NCBI GenBank assembly: GCA_946965045.2
Contig: OX337239.1
Coordinates: 248,001-312,000, forward strand
Direction of reading: 5' to 3'
DNA from: Epithemia pelagica
Taxonomy: Eukaryota; Bacillariophyta; Bacillariophyceae; Surirellales; Surirellaceae
Length of the DNA: 64,000 nt
The notes below the pieces were generated by a model, which searched no databases, was not told the DNA's origin, and saw nothing but the letters and a program-made list of their open reading frames with translations. Of this stretch, positions 23,341-33,491 are shown piece after piece. How positions within the stretch are numbered: position 1 is the first letter of the stretch; each line of letters begins with the position of its first letter. Position numbers and translations under genes: made by a program.

Positions 23341-23740
23341 GATTCCCGGTATTCTCATCACTAGATTCGGAACTGTGGGAAAGTCGAATGTCCTGGCCGT
23401 TTTATCCCTGATGTCGTATTATCAAGTTGGTCCACACTTCGGCAGGACGTTGGTACTTTGTCCAAGGCCTGTGGAGGGGACCGAACGAGACGAGTCGTCG
23501 TCTGCTTAGACGATGACGACGACACCCACAGAGGAGCATTCCAATCCAGCCATATCAAAGGGGACCATTCCAAATCCAAGGATCATTTGGGTATGGTCAA
23601 CTCCAATTCCAATCCGTATCGTAGACTCACACAGCTTTTATTCATCAAGAAAAAGAAGCGAGTCACATTCAAGTCCATGTCGCTCCTGGAGTGGATCCGG
23701 TCTTGATTCTGTGCATTGCATCTATTGTTTCAAAGAGGAA
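23341..23740 (+). repeat. Duplicated block downstream of ureG copy 2
   Basis: Counterpart of 11680-12097 in inverted orientation; see the shared runs noted there. Here the block lies about 320 bp beyond the ureG stop, against about 50 bp for copy 1, so about 270 bp were gained or lost between gene and block after duplication. Confidence 0.8.
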
Positions 23741-24844
23741 CACTCCCTCTTCCTCTTGACTATTGTCAATTCCGAGGCAACTGATGGCACTCGAAATGCC
23801 CCTGTTCTGACACTGGGGTTACCCTCCGATCTATTACCGGCAACAGAGAAAGAAGAAAAGGGACAACATGTGGGGAGTGTCAAAGGACGAGGAAAAGAAT
23901 CTCTTTATGCTCGGACCATGGGTTGTCAGGTTCGGGCCGTACGCGAAATGCAATAGGGCGATACCACGGTGACTTGACCAACCACAATCTCATTGTTCAG
24001 TATGGAATGGCTCAAATCAACAACAACACTCGAGATGCAAGACGCTTAAGTGGGGGATTTCAAGAATCTGTGGGCGGTGCACCAGTTCCTCCAGAGTTTG
24101 AGCCACTGGAGGAGAGGGTGGAGATCAAGTATAGGAATGTGGTGACCAGCAAATAATGGTCGACAGTCGGTGGACAGAGGAGCGACAGAAGCTCCTGGAG
24201 CGTGAAGCGTCTCTGGGGGAGAACTAGAGTGGACAAACTGAACGGGAGCCAGAAACTCTCCGCGCTCGCCTACACAAACGATGGAGCCATTCATCCTGTT
24301 CTCACAACTGCCTTTGTGGTGGCAACGATTCCAAAATCAGAACTCTCTTATTCGGAAGATAAAATTGTACTCAATCAACGACATCCGAAATCTCTCCGCA
24401 ATGCACTTTTCTCTTTCTTTTCGAGAAAACTTGAGAGAAACTTTGGATGAATTTGGATGCCAGCAACTGTAGCATGTTCGAACACGAGCTTTGACCTTGG
24501 TTGAATGCATCTGCAGGATCGTGAAACGGCACGTTCTCTGGGTAACTGGTATTATTAGTGAAACATGTTAAGGATGAGCGGGTTCTACAACCGACAGTCT
24601 ATTTCGTTCCGTTGTCATGGACCCAGAACCCCGCGACAGGTGAGATTTGCTCTTAGCCATTGTCCATGTAAGAGAAAAAGATACTCTAGGACTATATAGG
24701 AGTACTACGAGAGCGGTCTCATGAAGCCTGGTACGTGAAAGGGCCCCTCTGTTCACTCGCCGACAATATCCGTAGCAGAGAACTGTTTGGCATGAACGCT
24801 CTCGTCTCAGGGCAAAAACTAGGGAGGCGCAGTACAACTAGACA
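23741..24844. other. No gene seen
   Basis: Only short frames with no domain on either strand. No RNA gene or repeat that I can support. Confidence 0.4.
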
Positions 24845-25183
24845 ATGCTAGGAGTAATTTCTAATGCTATGGGGCCAAGAAAGAATGAACTCATTCAACA
24901 AACCGCGTTGGAGAAGACTGTTGCTAGTCTGCCCGTTGCAAATGCCAATGAAGGCACGAAAGGAGATAGTGGGAAACGTAAAGCCTCTTCAACTATTCAA
25001 AAAGGAAGGAAACGGACGAAGCAGAATTCACTCTCTGAGGCACTCGCAAGAACTGTGGTTAGAACACCACGCAAGAAAGACAATCGCAAACCACCCCCAA
25101 CCCCAAACGACTCGCCAATGAGAAGAAGCCCAAGACTTGCAGAGAAGGAAGTCTCAAGTACGGACAATGACGGTACCAGTTGA
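24845..25183 (+). CDS. Small basic, possibly nuclear protein
   Basis: 112-codon frame with a real ATG. It is rich in Lys, Arg, Ser and Pro, with KRKASSTIQKGRKRTKQ (a likely nuclear localisation signal) and RRSPRLAEKE near the end. The RRSPRL motif recurs near the N-terminus of the AlkB-like protein at 27989. No domain recognised. It ends about 100 bp from the convergent glycosylase gene. Small size and lack of homology keep this tentative. Confidence 0.35.
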   Translation: MLGVISNAMGPRKNELIQQTALEKTVASLPVANANEGTKGDSGKRKASSTIQKGRKRTKQNSLSEALARTVVRTPRKKDNRKPPPTPNDSPMRRSPRLAEKEVSSTDNDGTS

Positions 25184-25284
25184 TCTCCGACCACGAACGT
25201 CACTGAAGGTGACAATGGAAGAAACGTCACGGAAACTATACATCCATAATCGCAGTGCATCTTGGTAAATATAAAATATGACAG

Positions 25285-27125
25285 TCATTTAGTATATTCT
25301 TTTATCAACTGCAGAAAGAAATACTTGAGATGGCGAAGATTCGCTGGAGATTTAGATTCGGATTTGTCATGAGAGTGAGCCACAATAAAAGACTCCATTT
25401 GTTCTTGGCACTTGCTTCTGGTCTGTGGTTTGTTAAGTAGTTGTCCTAGAGAACCAAATAAAGGATTGATTTCCTCCCATCGTTCTTTAGGAAGCCATGA
25501 TTGAAGGTTCAAAGAGCATTCCATGCCGTCATTGATATGAGACTCCGTCCAATTGAGAACCTTAGTTGATCGGATAACATGAATATCTGAGGGAATTCCT
25601 TCCGTCCGGCCAAATGCCGTTTGTAGAATGATTGTTCCCGTCTTGTGGCCAATTCCAGGTAAGGTCATAAGCTCAGCAAGGGAAATGTCTTTAGGAATGC
25701 GACCTTTGTGTCGCTGGACGAAATAGTCTGCGGCGTTGACTATGCGTTCCGCATTGACACGATACCGTCCTGTTTCTGCAAACAAACTACAGAAAACATC
25801 CATCCCAAAATATGTAGACACTTCAATTGTTCCTTGTGCACTAGTGATGCCCGATTGGAATAAGCGAGGGATCACTTGAGAGAGACTTTGATCTGATGTG
25901 GCCGAGCTCATCAAGATAACAATGAGACACATGAAGGCTGGGTCAGAGTCTTCATATTCCGACATATTGTTGGTAATCCATTCGGACCATGTGTCTCTGG
26001 GGGCTTCCAAACCAGACTGAAGGAAATACCGACGTAAATGGGAAAGATTATCAAGTAAAAACAGCCGGGAATCAATTGTGGATTGGTTTCTAATGGGGAT
26101 GGAAGGGCGAAACATTCTGGTCATGACAGGTTTGGTAATTGCAGGTGTCCCAGGCATGTGTCTGTCGCCATAGACTATCTGTTCCTTGGCGGAACATGAT
26201 TGCAATAAAGCATGGCAGAGAACAGTTTTTCTTTGCCGAGTCAAGACATGGGCAGTGGGGGAAAATTGTCGCTTGGTCCAATATTCATCAATGACAGGAG
26301 AAGAAGCCCAATATTCATGGGTGACAGAAGTAGAAGCGTTGTTGCTATTTGGGCCCATGGTAGATTGAGAAGCTTTGGCAACTGGAGTTGATGGAGGACT
26401 TGTATCAATAGAAGGAGGGGACGTTGTTGTATCCAGTTTCATTGAGTAACGGTCATCCTCCATCGTGCTCTTCTTAGTATGCGCAACAATGTCCTCAACA
26501 ACGATGTCGATGCTTGGACTAATACAAATAGGACACTCTGTCCGTAGGTCAAAGGAATTTCTAACCTGGATTCTGGCATTGTGTCGGGTCATCCAGGTTA
26601 GAAGATTCCATTCCACGGAAAGTTTAGTGTAGTTGTTTTGCTGATGGTAATCGGCATTGAATTTTTGAAAAGCTCTGAGACCATTGGAGGAAGGCAAAGA
26701 AAATATTGGTCGGCATTTTCCTTCAATGGAGATGAAGGGGAGGTCGTCGGTGGGGGGGTCATCTCGTATGTGACTTGGAATGAGTCATCTTCTTGGGAAT
26801 ACAGACCCGTAAACACTATTCGACAGACAGTGTTCAGTAAGCTTTCGAATGACATGCGACTGGGAGATAAACAAGGGTGGCTTGTGTTGGATGGATAGTC
26901 GACTTGTTGGTAGTGCAGACTTCCATTGTACCGGGTAAGCCACAGCAACACCACATCTTTTATGTTCTCCATTGCCAAGTCTTGTGTCGCCTTTTCCAAG
27001 GGAGTGGTTAACAAAGTTGAGTCCTCTAGCATCATGGTCATGAACGATATTGGAATATGGGTCACAGTGATGACTTGGTGACAAGTCACATCGAGGTTGA
27101 TGGTACGGTCATCTGATGCTTCCAT
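25285..27125 (-). CDS. HhH-GPD DNA glycosylase, endonuclease III-like
   Basis: Base-excision repair glycosylase. The C-terminal domain has the HhH hairpin LPGIGHKTG with the catalytic Lys of bifunctional Nth enzymes, then 20-odd residues on the catalytic Asp in IPSDIHVIRS. Upstream helices match the fold (FMCLIVILMSSATSDQSL). The usual four-Cys iron-sulphur loop at the end is absent. The N-terminal part is in two frames: MEASDDRTINLDV (27125 to about 26700) and LPSSNGLRAFQKFNADYHQQ onward, so an intron or a one-base frameshift must lie near 26700-26800. I could not place a splice site. That region (about 200 residues) has no domain I recognise; a lone CPIC pair is present. Divergent from the AlkB gene. 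Confidence 0.75.
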
Positions 27126-27988
27126 TGTACTTGAATATAAGATGCATGGGGTTGAGGATGGGGAAATAATAGTGGCAATGAGAAATGAGAAGGGCAGGAA
27201 AACTGAAGGTTGTGTCGTTGATGGAAAGGAGCAGAGGTAAAGGTGACAGGTGACAGTGGATTGGTGAATGTTGAGAGGTTGAGAGTTGTGAGTTGTGAGT
27301 GTTGGTTGAACCTCTGTCGTGAGTCGTCAACGTTCTACTCCTCTGGGAGTGATATTGGTAAATATGTGCAGGAAGAGTGTGAATAAATACGTAGAAACAG
27401 ATAAGAGTGAATGGTTCCTCTGAATGAAAAATTGTTGTTTGTGACTACGACAACAAAGAAGTTGCAACTAATAGTTGTAACTATGGAGGTGACAGAGGGA
27501 TGAAGTTTAATTACAAGGGGCAAAGTTGCAACTTGGACTTGTTTAGTCTAGTTGCAGACTCAGAAAAGAAACTACGACTTTCAAAGTTAGTCTAAGTTAA
27601 GTTGCAGGTTCTTCATTGGAACCATATTTAATCTAGTCAAGTTAGTACCTTAGTCGTGTTAGACTATTAGTTGCAAGTTCATTCTGTATCGTGGTTTTGT
27701 GATTTGATTAGTTTAAGTTAAGTTAATCATACATGTTGCATTAACTAGTGGGTACAAGTCGCATCACAGTAAACTGTCTAATGAATTATTAGTTGGGAAG
27801 TTAAGTCTAATGGCTGATTTTCCAACTTCCACACCCTGCTGATGACGCCCCAGAGAGCGTTGTTTGGGGAGTATCTAATATGAGTAGTGTGTGGATATAC
27901 ACCCTCAAATCCCCCTCGCTGGGGGTATACAACATGCCATCAATGTCGACCTCCACAGAACAAAAAAAAAGATCTTTGTTTTAGCACG
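27126..27988. promoter_or_regulatory. Shared divergent intergenic region with recurrent GTTGCA
   Basis: 863 bp between two divergent DNA-repair-type genes. GTTGCA occurs six times on the plus strand at 27461, 27525, 27551, 27601, 27670 and 27735. Variants of TTAAGTTAAGTT occur near 27590 and 27710. The region is AT-rich. It may hold a shared promoter or be a decayed satellite; the motif clustering is seen directly, the role is inference. Confidence 0.4.
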
Positions 27989-29785
27989 ATGATGCGAAAA
28001 CGATCTCCCAAGCAAACGAGCGGCCAACCTCTCCGAAGATCGCCGCGGCTCAACCCGCCGGCTCTTGCTCTGAATGCGTCGGTTGCTTCTTCTACGGTCG
28101 GCGTTGCCGCTGGCTCGACCCAAAAACGACCTTTTGCTCCTCCCACCTCGTCGTCCCACAGCTCTGACTCTCCAGGTCCCAAGAAGACGTGTATTATTGC
28201 CCCTTCCATCGTTCTGCCGGGGAATGATACACCTTTGGTCGAGCGAAGATGCTACAGTCGGTCCATTCGCAAGAATCCCAGGCAACCGTGGGAAGTTTTG
28301 TGTGGTCGACAAAGCGGCGAGTTCGAGCAATTCGGCGGTAAACACAAGTATTATAGCGTTCCCTTGGCTCGTGGTGGATCTCTCCACGTATGGCCCAATG
28401 TCGTTCCTGTAGGGACCCTCGCGGATCTTCATCGAGAAATGAAAGAAAAGGCGCGCTATCGCCAGTACGAGGTGCAATCGGAAAACGAGCCTCGTGTACA
28501 TGCCTTGTACCATGAAGAGGCTTCACTGGCACCTCCACAACAACAACTACGAAGTGGCGATGATGACGCCGATCCACTCGCCAACCAGAAGCATTCCACT
28601 CCGGGCTACCGATATGCTTCGGTCACCATGAAGGCCCGGCCTCTTTCCGAATTACCGGAAATTTACAACTTTTCCAAGTCCATGAAGACCATCACAACCT
28701 TGGGACAAGTTCCCCAAGATTCCGGCACTTCCTGGGGAATAGGCGTCAACTTGATTTGTTACCGTAGTGGCAACGATCGTATCGGGTTTCATGCCGATGA
28801 CGATCAGAAGGAGTCCGCCATTGTCACTGTCATGGTTCACGGACCACCGAGGCAAGTCTTGGTACGGACCAAATTACCGAAGAAGAAGGACAAGGACAGG
28901 AATGATGGGGAAGATGACGAAACGGAGGAAATTCGTTTGCTTATGAGCCCGGGTGATGCCTATACCATGGATGGTGCCATGCAAAAGCACTATGTTCATA
29001 GCGTTCCCAAGGAAGTCCGTCAGGCCGGTCCAGGAACGCAACGTCTCGTGATTGTGCTTCGAGATGGGGAGACGCGCACCTTTCGCAAAGATTCGGGGCT
29101 ACCGGTGGCTAGTTTGGACCCGCCACCTCCGACAACCTGTGTGTTTGGTCCAGTGGCGAATCTGACACATGGTCAACGCCACACCCGCCGACAACTTGTT
29201 AAAATGGGTGCGCATGGGGGACGAATGCGCAGTATTAGTGGCAACAAAGAGGTTGGATCCGATGCCATTATTCGATCAGGCTTGAAGCATCCAGGGCACG
29301 AGGATGTCTCCCGACACTCCCAGTACATTTTGTATGCGGCACCCCACAGGGTAGGTGCAGGGGCCATTCTCACCTCGGCTTTGAAACAGGAATCCATTCG
29401 AGTCTTTGAAAAGCTCGAAGGAAAGGAAAACAAGTATTGTGGACTCTATAATATTGTGGGTTGCCATAGGATCCCGTGGCGTACCAAGTGGCGTGGCCAG
29501 TGGCGTAATGACACATTGCATATGTTTGTCCTGAGAAAACGGAGCTTTCCACAGAAGGAGACTGTGGATCCCTCTCCCGAGCCGTACCACCAAGAAATTC
29601 AAACTGCAAACAAAACAGAGAAAATGGAAATTGAGGAGGAGTTTCTGAAAATGCTCGATCAGGCATTTATGGAAATGCTTGAGCAGGCGTTTTTCGAGTA
29701 TGTGAAGCTTGACAACAAACGCTACTCATTACGCCATGATATCTTGACATCCAAGAACACGGATGGCGCCGATTCAACAACATGA
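27989..29785 (+). CDS. AlkB-family Fe(II)/2OG dioxygenase with SRA-like C-terminus
   Basis: 598-residue protein from the ATG at 27989 (the frame is open further upstream). Residues about 230-360 carry the AlkB double-stranded beta-helix: NLICYRSGNDRIGFHADDD gives the His268-x-Asp270 iron ligands, MSPGDAYTMDG precedes the distal His (His337 in HYVHSVPKE), and LVIVLRDG holds the 2-oxoglutarate-binding Arg (352 or 358). The N-terminus is basic, with RKRSPKQ and RRSPRL, likely nuclear. After residue 390 comes GSDAIIRSGLKHPGHED, SQYILYAAP, ILTSALKQESIRVFE and YCGLYNIVGCHRI, then MFVLRKR. This order resembles an SRA/YDG domain, which reads modified cytosine. AlkB call is firm; the SRA part is my inference. 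AlkB enzymes oxidatively demethylate nucleic acids. Confidence 0.8.
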   Translation: MMRKRSPKQTSGQPLRRSPRLNPPALALNASVASSTVGVAAGSTQKRPFAPPTSSSHSSDSPGPKKTCIIAPSIVLPGNDTPLVERRCYSRSIRKNPRQPWEVLCGRQSGEFEQFGGKHKYYSVPLARGGSLHVWPNVVPVGTLADLHREMKEKARYRQYEVQSENEPRVHALYHEEASLAPPQQQLRSGDDDADPLANQKHSTPGYRYASVTMKARPLSELPEIYNFSKSMKTITTLGQVPQDSGTSWGIGVNLICYRSGNDRIGFHADDDQKESAIVTVMVHGPPRQVLVRTKLPKKKDKDRNDGEDDETEEIRLLMSPGDAYTMDGAMQKHYVHSVPKEVRQAGPGTQRLVIVLRDGETRTFRKDSGLPVASLDPPPPTTCVFGPVANLTHGQRHTRRQLVKMGAHGGRMRSISGNKEVGSDAIIRSGLKHPGHEDVSRHSQYILYAAPHRVGAGAILTSALKQESIRVFEKLEGKENKYCGLYNIVGCHRIPWRTKWRGQWRNDTLHMFVLRKRSFPQKETVDPSPEPYHQEIQTANKTEKMEIEEEFLKMLDQAFMEMLEQAFFEYVKLDNKRYSLRHDILTSKNTDGADSTT

Positions 29786-29979
29786 TGCATTTCACGCGAT
29801 ATTGAATCCTGCACGAACATAACAAATACAAATAGCTTTCCACGTCAGAATGGCTACTATGTATGTGTTGCTCTCTAGAATCTATCGTAGCAGTTTCGAC
29901 TCCTTCTCTGGTCGTCCAAACGTTGGAGCAGCAATGACTGTGGAAGAGGCGGCGAATAAGGAATCAGGCCACTCAAATT

Positions 29980-30977
29980 CTACAGGGGATTGGCTCTGTC
30001 CAAGTGGATTTGAACCAATACAAACTTGTTTCGGTACCAAACGTCCACTGTCTGAAGTCCAAGAAGCAAAAAGCCGTGAAATCGAATGGAAGAGAACAGT
30101 TCCTTGTTGTCCTCGGAGACTGAAAATTGGAAATAATCAAAGGACATGATGGGTACCAAACTTTCATCGTCGTGAAAGCCACGGGGAATAGGATCGGATT
30201 GAAAGGCGAGTTGCGCCCGATCGCGAACTCCCAAGGGAAGATGAGAATGATGCATCAGGGGTGGATTGTGTGGGGCTGCTACTGCCGGATGATGCTGTGG
30301 TGGATGCCCCGACGATCCTCCTCGCAACAAGACGCCTCCTCCTTTTTCGGATCGTTGCCGATGATTGTGACTAGTGGTAGGCCAAGGCCGTTTGGACCCC
30401 ACTGCTGTTGTCGTAGTAGTACTAGTGGTGGGCCATTGTCCACAAAAGCCTCCACTGCTATCTTCTGCGGCCGTCCAGGACAAATCATTGACTTGACAAC
30501 ACACAACGGCCAATTTTCTTTTGACAATCCACCCATTCCTTGCACAACTGGTCGGCCGGGGGATTGTTGGCCGTGTCACGCAACAACGACTGGTGGGGCA
30601 GCCAATCATCTCGCGATCGACAGACCACCACATCGTCGGCAAACGACACAAGGACGGACACGTTCCGATTCAACGTTCCGATTCAAGGCCACTTTGCGAG
30701 TGTCCGCTTGTCGTCGTGGTGCTTGTTATCGTCGAGGCAATGGTCCGAATTCCGAGCCCTTCGTTTACGGGTTGTACAAGCTTGTTTTGGAGCGTTGCCA
30801 AGAATGATGATCCGTAGGATACGGTCGTTCGGAGGAGGGAGATTTGGGTTGGAGTGGTGGTGGTGCTGCTGCTGCTGCTGATTTGTAGCAGGTCACGGAG
30901 GTGAACGGCGAAACATGACCCATTGAACTGGCCAGAACAACGAGAGAAGTCCAACAACCTTTTGCCATCAACATCAT
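29980..30977 (-). pseudogene. Possible decayed gene, unidentified
   Basis: Several protein-like stretches lie in three different minus-strand frames. The first is a signal-peptide-like start, MMLMAKGCWTSLVVLASSMG, at 30977. The second is FADDVVVCRSRDDWLPHQSL near 30640, and the third VPIMSFDYFQFSVSEDNKEL near 30150, ending at 29980. A perfect 13-bp tandem duplication at 30661-30686 shifts the frame between the first two. Introns could account for part of this but I found no consistent set. No family recognised. Confidence 0.3.
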
Positions 30978-31009
30978 CCGCCGTTAGCTGTGGTAACGAC
31001 ACTTTTGGG

Positions 31010-31380
31010 TCGCAGGAGAATGATCGTATCTTTCTGGAGACCACAAAGCGCAAATCTTTTCGGGTGTCTCGAATCACAACGTCGAAACAGACGTAGCCGA
31101 GACAAAGAGACAAAGAAGAAGAAGAAAACCCACAAGAGACGACGGAACTTTTTTCCAGGAGAGCAACGAGGATCATGATGATGATGATATGAAGACGACG
31201 TACCCACTCTGGTCCTCGCTACGTTACTACGGTTCGGTTCGAACAGCAGGAATCGCAAGAACAACAACAAACAAGACTGGTCAAGGCCAACCATCACCAC
31301 CACAAGGCGATGAGTGGACTCCGACCCATTTCAACCAGCACAAGTTCGACGCCGAGCCACCACAGAAACCGGAACATATT
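31010..31380 (+). pseudogene. Truncated 5' fragment of a third ureG copy
   Basis: About 200 bp resemble the 5' coding end of the two ureG genes, including CGTTACTACGGTTCGGTTCG and TGGACTCCGACCCATTTCAA. The fragment stops before the GTPase domain. Similarity also runs upstream: GGAACTTTTTTCCAG here against GGAACCTTTTTTCCAG before copy 2, and ATCGTATCTTTC in both. The start codon is not conserved. Copied promoter plus 5' end without the body points to a truncated duplication. Confidence 0.75.
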
Positions 31381-31384
31381 GCGA

Positions 31385-31492
31385 TCTGAGAACGAACTTG
31401 AAACAGCCAAAACAAGACGATCCTGTTCCCGCTATCAATCTGAGAACAAACATGAAACAGCCAAAACAAGACGATCCTGTTCCCGCTACAGC
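31385..31492. repeat. Tandem duplication, 54-bp unit, two copies
   Basis: 31385-31438 and 31439-31492. Each begins TCTGAGAAC and contains AAAACAAGACGATCCTGTTC. It directly follows the breakpoint of the truncated ureG fragment. Confidence 0.85.
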
Positions 31493-33232
31493 ATCTCTCT
31501 TGTCTGCGGGGCGCGCATTAGTGGTCGGGGCGTTTGGTTTTGGCCTTTCTTTTGAGTTTCGCGCAAACGGCTCTGATCGCACGTTCCCAGTTTCGTCGTA
31601 CATGGACGAAAAGGAATGCGACATGGAGCTCTTGCCCATCCGAGGGAGCAGAAACAAGTAAGTGAAGGATCCGAGGAACGAGCCGGTTCCACCGATTGTT
31701 CTTCCTCCGGTTTCGCGGACTGTTTTTGATCCGCCGGTATTTGCCTGTCGTTTGACAACACAGCTCTTCAGTATTCTCCGGTTCTGTGTCTCTCTCCTCC
31801 GGCGAGGGTTCCAACAGTACTTTGGTGTCAGCGTTCGGCGGCAGCGTCGTGGAGGATTGTGATTGCTCCACGGGAACCAGTGTTCGTCGAAGGGTTCGAG
31901 TTATTTTGACGATTGTTGGGAAAATATGACGACAAGTGGAGGACAAAGTGGACCCTCTCCCAAGCAATCACGGGAATCAGTGTTCGTCGCACCGATCGGT
32001 CAAAGCCCTTGGGACGACGGGCGTAATGGCAAGTCCTGGTGGTTATATTCCGACACCGCAATAAACGATCCCGACTGAGTCGGCAATCGTATCGCGTGTT
32101 ACAAAAACCTGAGCGACGTTGTTCATGGTGGTGTTGCTTGTTGCTGCTCGGAAGCATCTGATCATCTGATCCGCTGTGGGAAAGACGAGAACGTCCAAAT
32201 CGGCTCGACAGGCGCGCCCGCATCATTTTCCGACTCTACTGCGACTCACTCGCCGCACGGGGTAGCTAGTACACTCCTACTCCTATACTCCTATTACAAT
32301 AGACTTGTCCTCTAGTAGGTAGCCATAGGCATCTCGCGACCATGACCACACTGGCAGCTGCCAAACTTTACTGGTGGTACTTTCTTTTCCCCTCTCCCCC
32401 CGATCTTTCTTGCTTCGCTGTCTCTCGACAAATTGAAACCGCCAAGGCGGTAAAGGACGGCTGAGTTCAGTATCCGTATTCAGGAGCAGTAGTTTTCTCT
32501 ACATGATGTGCAGCGGCCATAGGTCTATTATTAAGGAGTACGAGTGAATTAAAGAGACGTGTTTCTGGTGGATGCTTGGCGGGCCTGAAATGAACATGAA
32601 ACTCTCATCACTAAGCAGACATTCCGCTGCATTTGTCTGCTTCCTCCAACGTTTTTTTTTAAGTAAGAGACCTTCATTTCATAAACCCGTGTTGTTGTTC
32701 AAAAACTGACAATGAGGATGGAACAGAAACTGGACAAACATGATGAGCGTGATGATAGTTTCCCTTTTACGCCACTCGGATCCAAAAATTACTCAAGATA
32801 CTCCCAGACCAGGACTGGTTTGCTGATGTTCATGGTACTTATGGCCACATGCGTGCGAGAGAGGGAGAATTTTGAACCAGACGGGAAAGTGGAATCAGAA
32901 AGGGAACTGGTTTGATTGTTGCATGTCTTTCTCATCTTATTCTGTCTAGTTGACCGTAGTTGATTGTTGCTTTCCTTCTCCATTTTGCTTTACTGCTGCT
33001 TTGGGAGGATCGTCGGTTGAGGTTATCGTTGTGGGGGTTGGTTTCCATATGCGCTGCTTGCTTTCACAGTAGGAAGTCTAGACTAGTAGTTTGTTTGTGC
33101 ATCATCGTACTCGTATAGTCATTTCTCTTGGTCTGTTGCTCCTCCTTGTCGTTGCTAGTTGTGGTTGTCGCTGCTCGTCAAAGAGGTTGATTGCTGCGTT
33201 GGTTGGTCCATGGATCTGTCATTCCTCCATCC
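31493..33232. other. No convincing gene
   Basis: Arg/Ser-rich frames on both strands at 31500-32230 have no domain. A 67-codon plus-strand frame at 32712-32915 has a short hydrophobic segment only. I see no RNA gene. Confidence 0.4.
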
Positions 33233-33449
33233 TCATCTCTTGTTGTCAGCTTTTGATTGTTGCGTTTGGGTTGCGTCGGGTGTTGTTGTCGTACGGCCGA
33301 AACTAGGAGTGGATTTTTGTTTTGGGTGCTGTTGTCGCTGGTATGCTGCTCTTTTGGATAGCTTTCGTCTGGTTGTCAATTGTTGAGTGTGGTGTTGGTG
33401 TTGATGTTGTTTCGTTCGGCCGAAACGAGGAGTGGATTGTTGAGTATGG

Positions 33450-33491
<42 letters not shown>

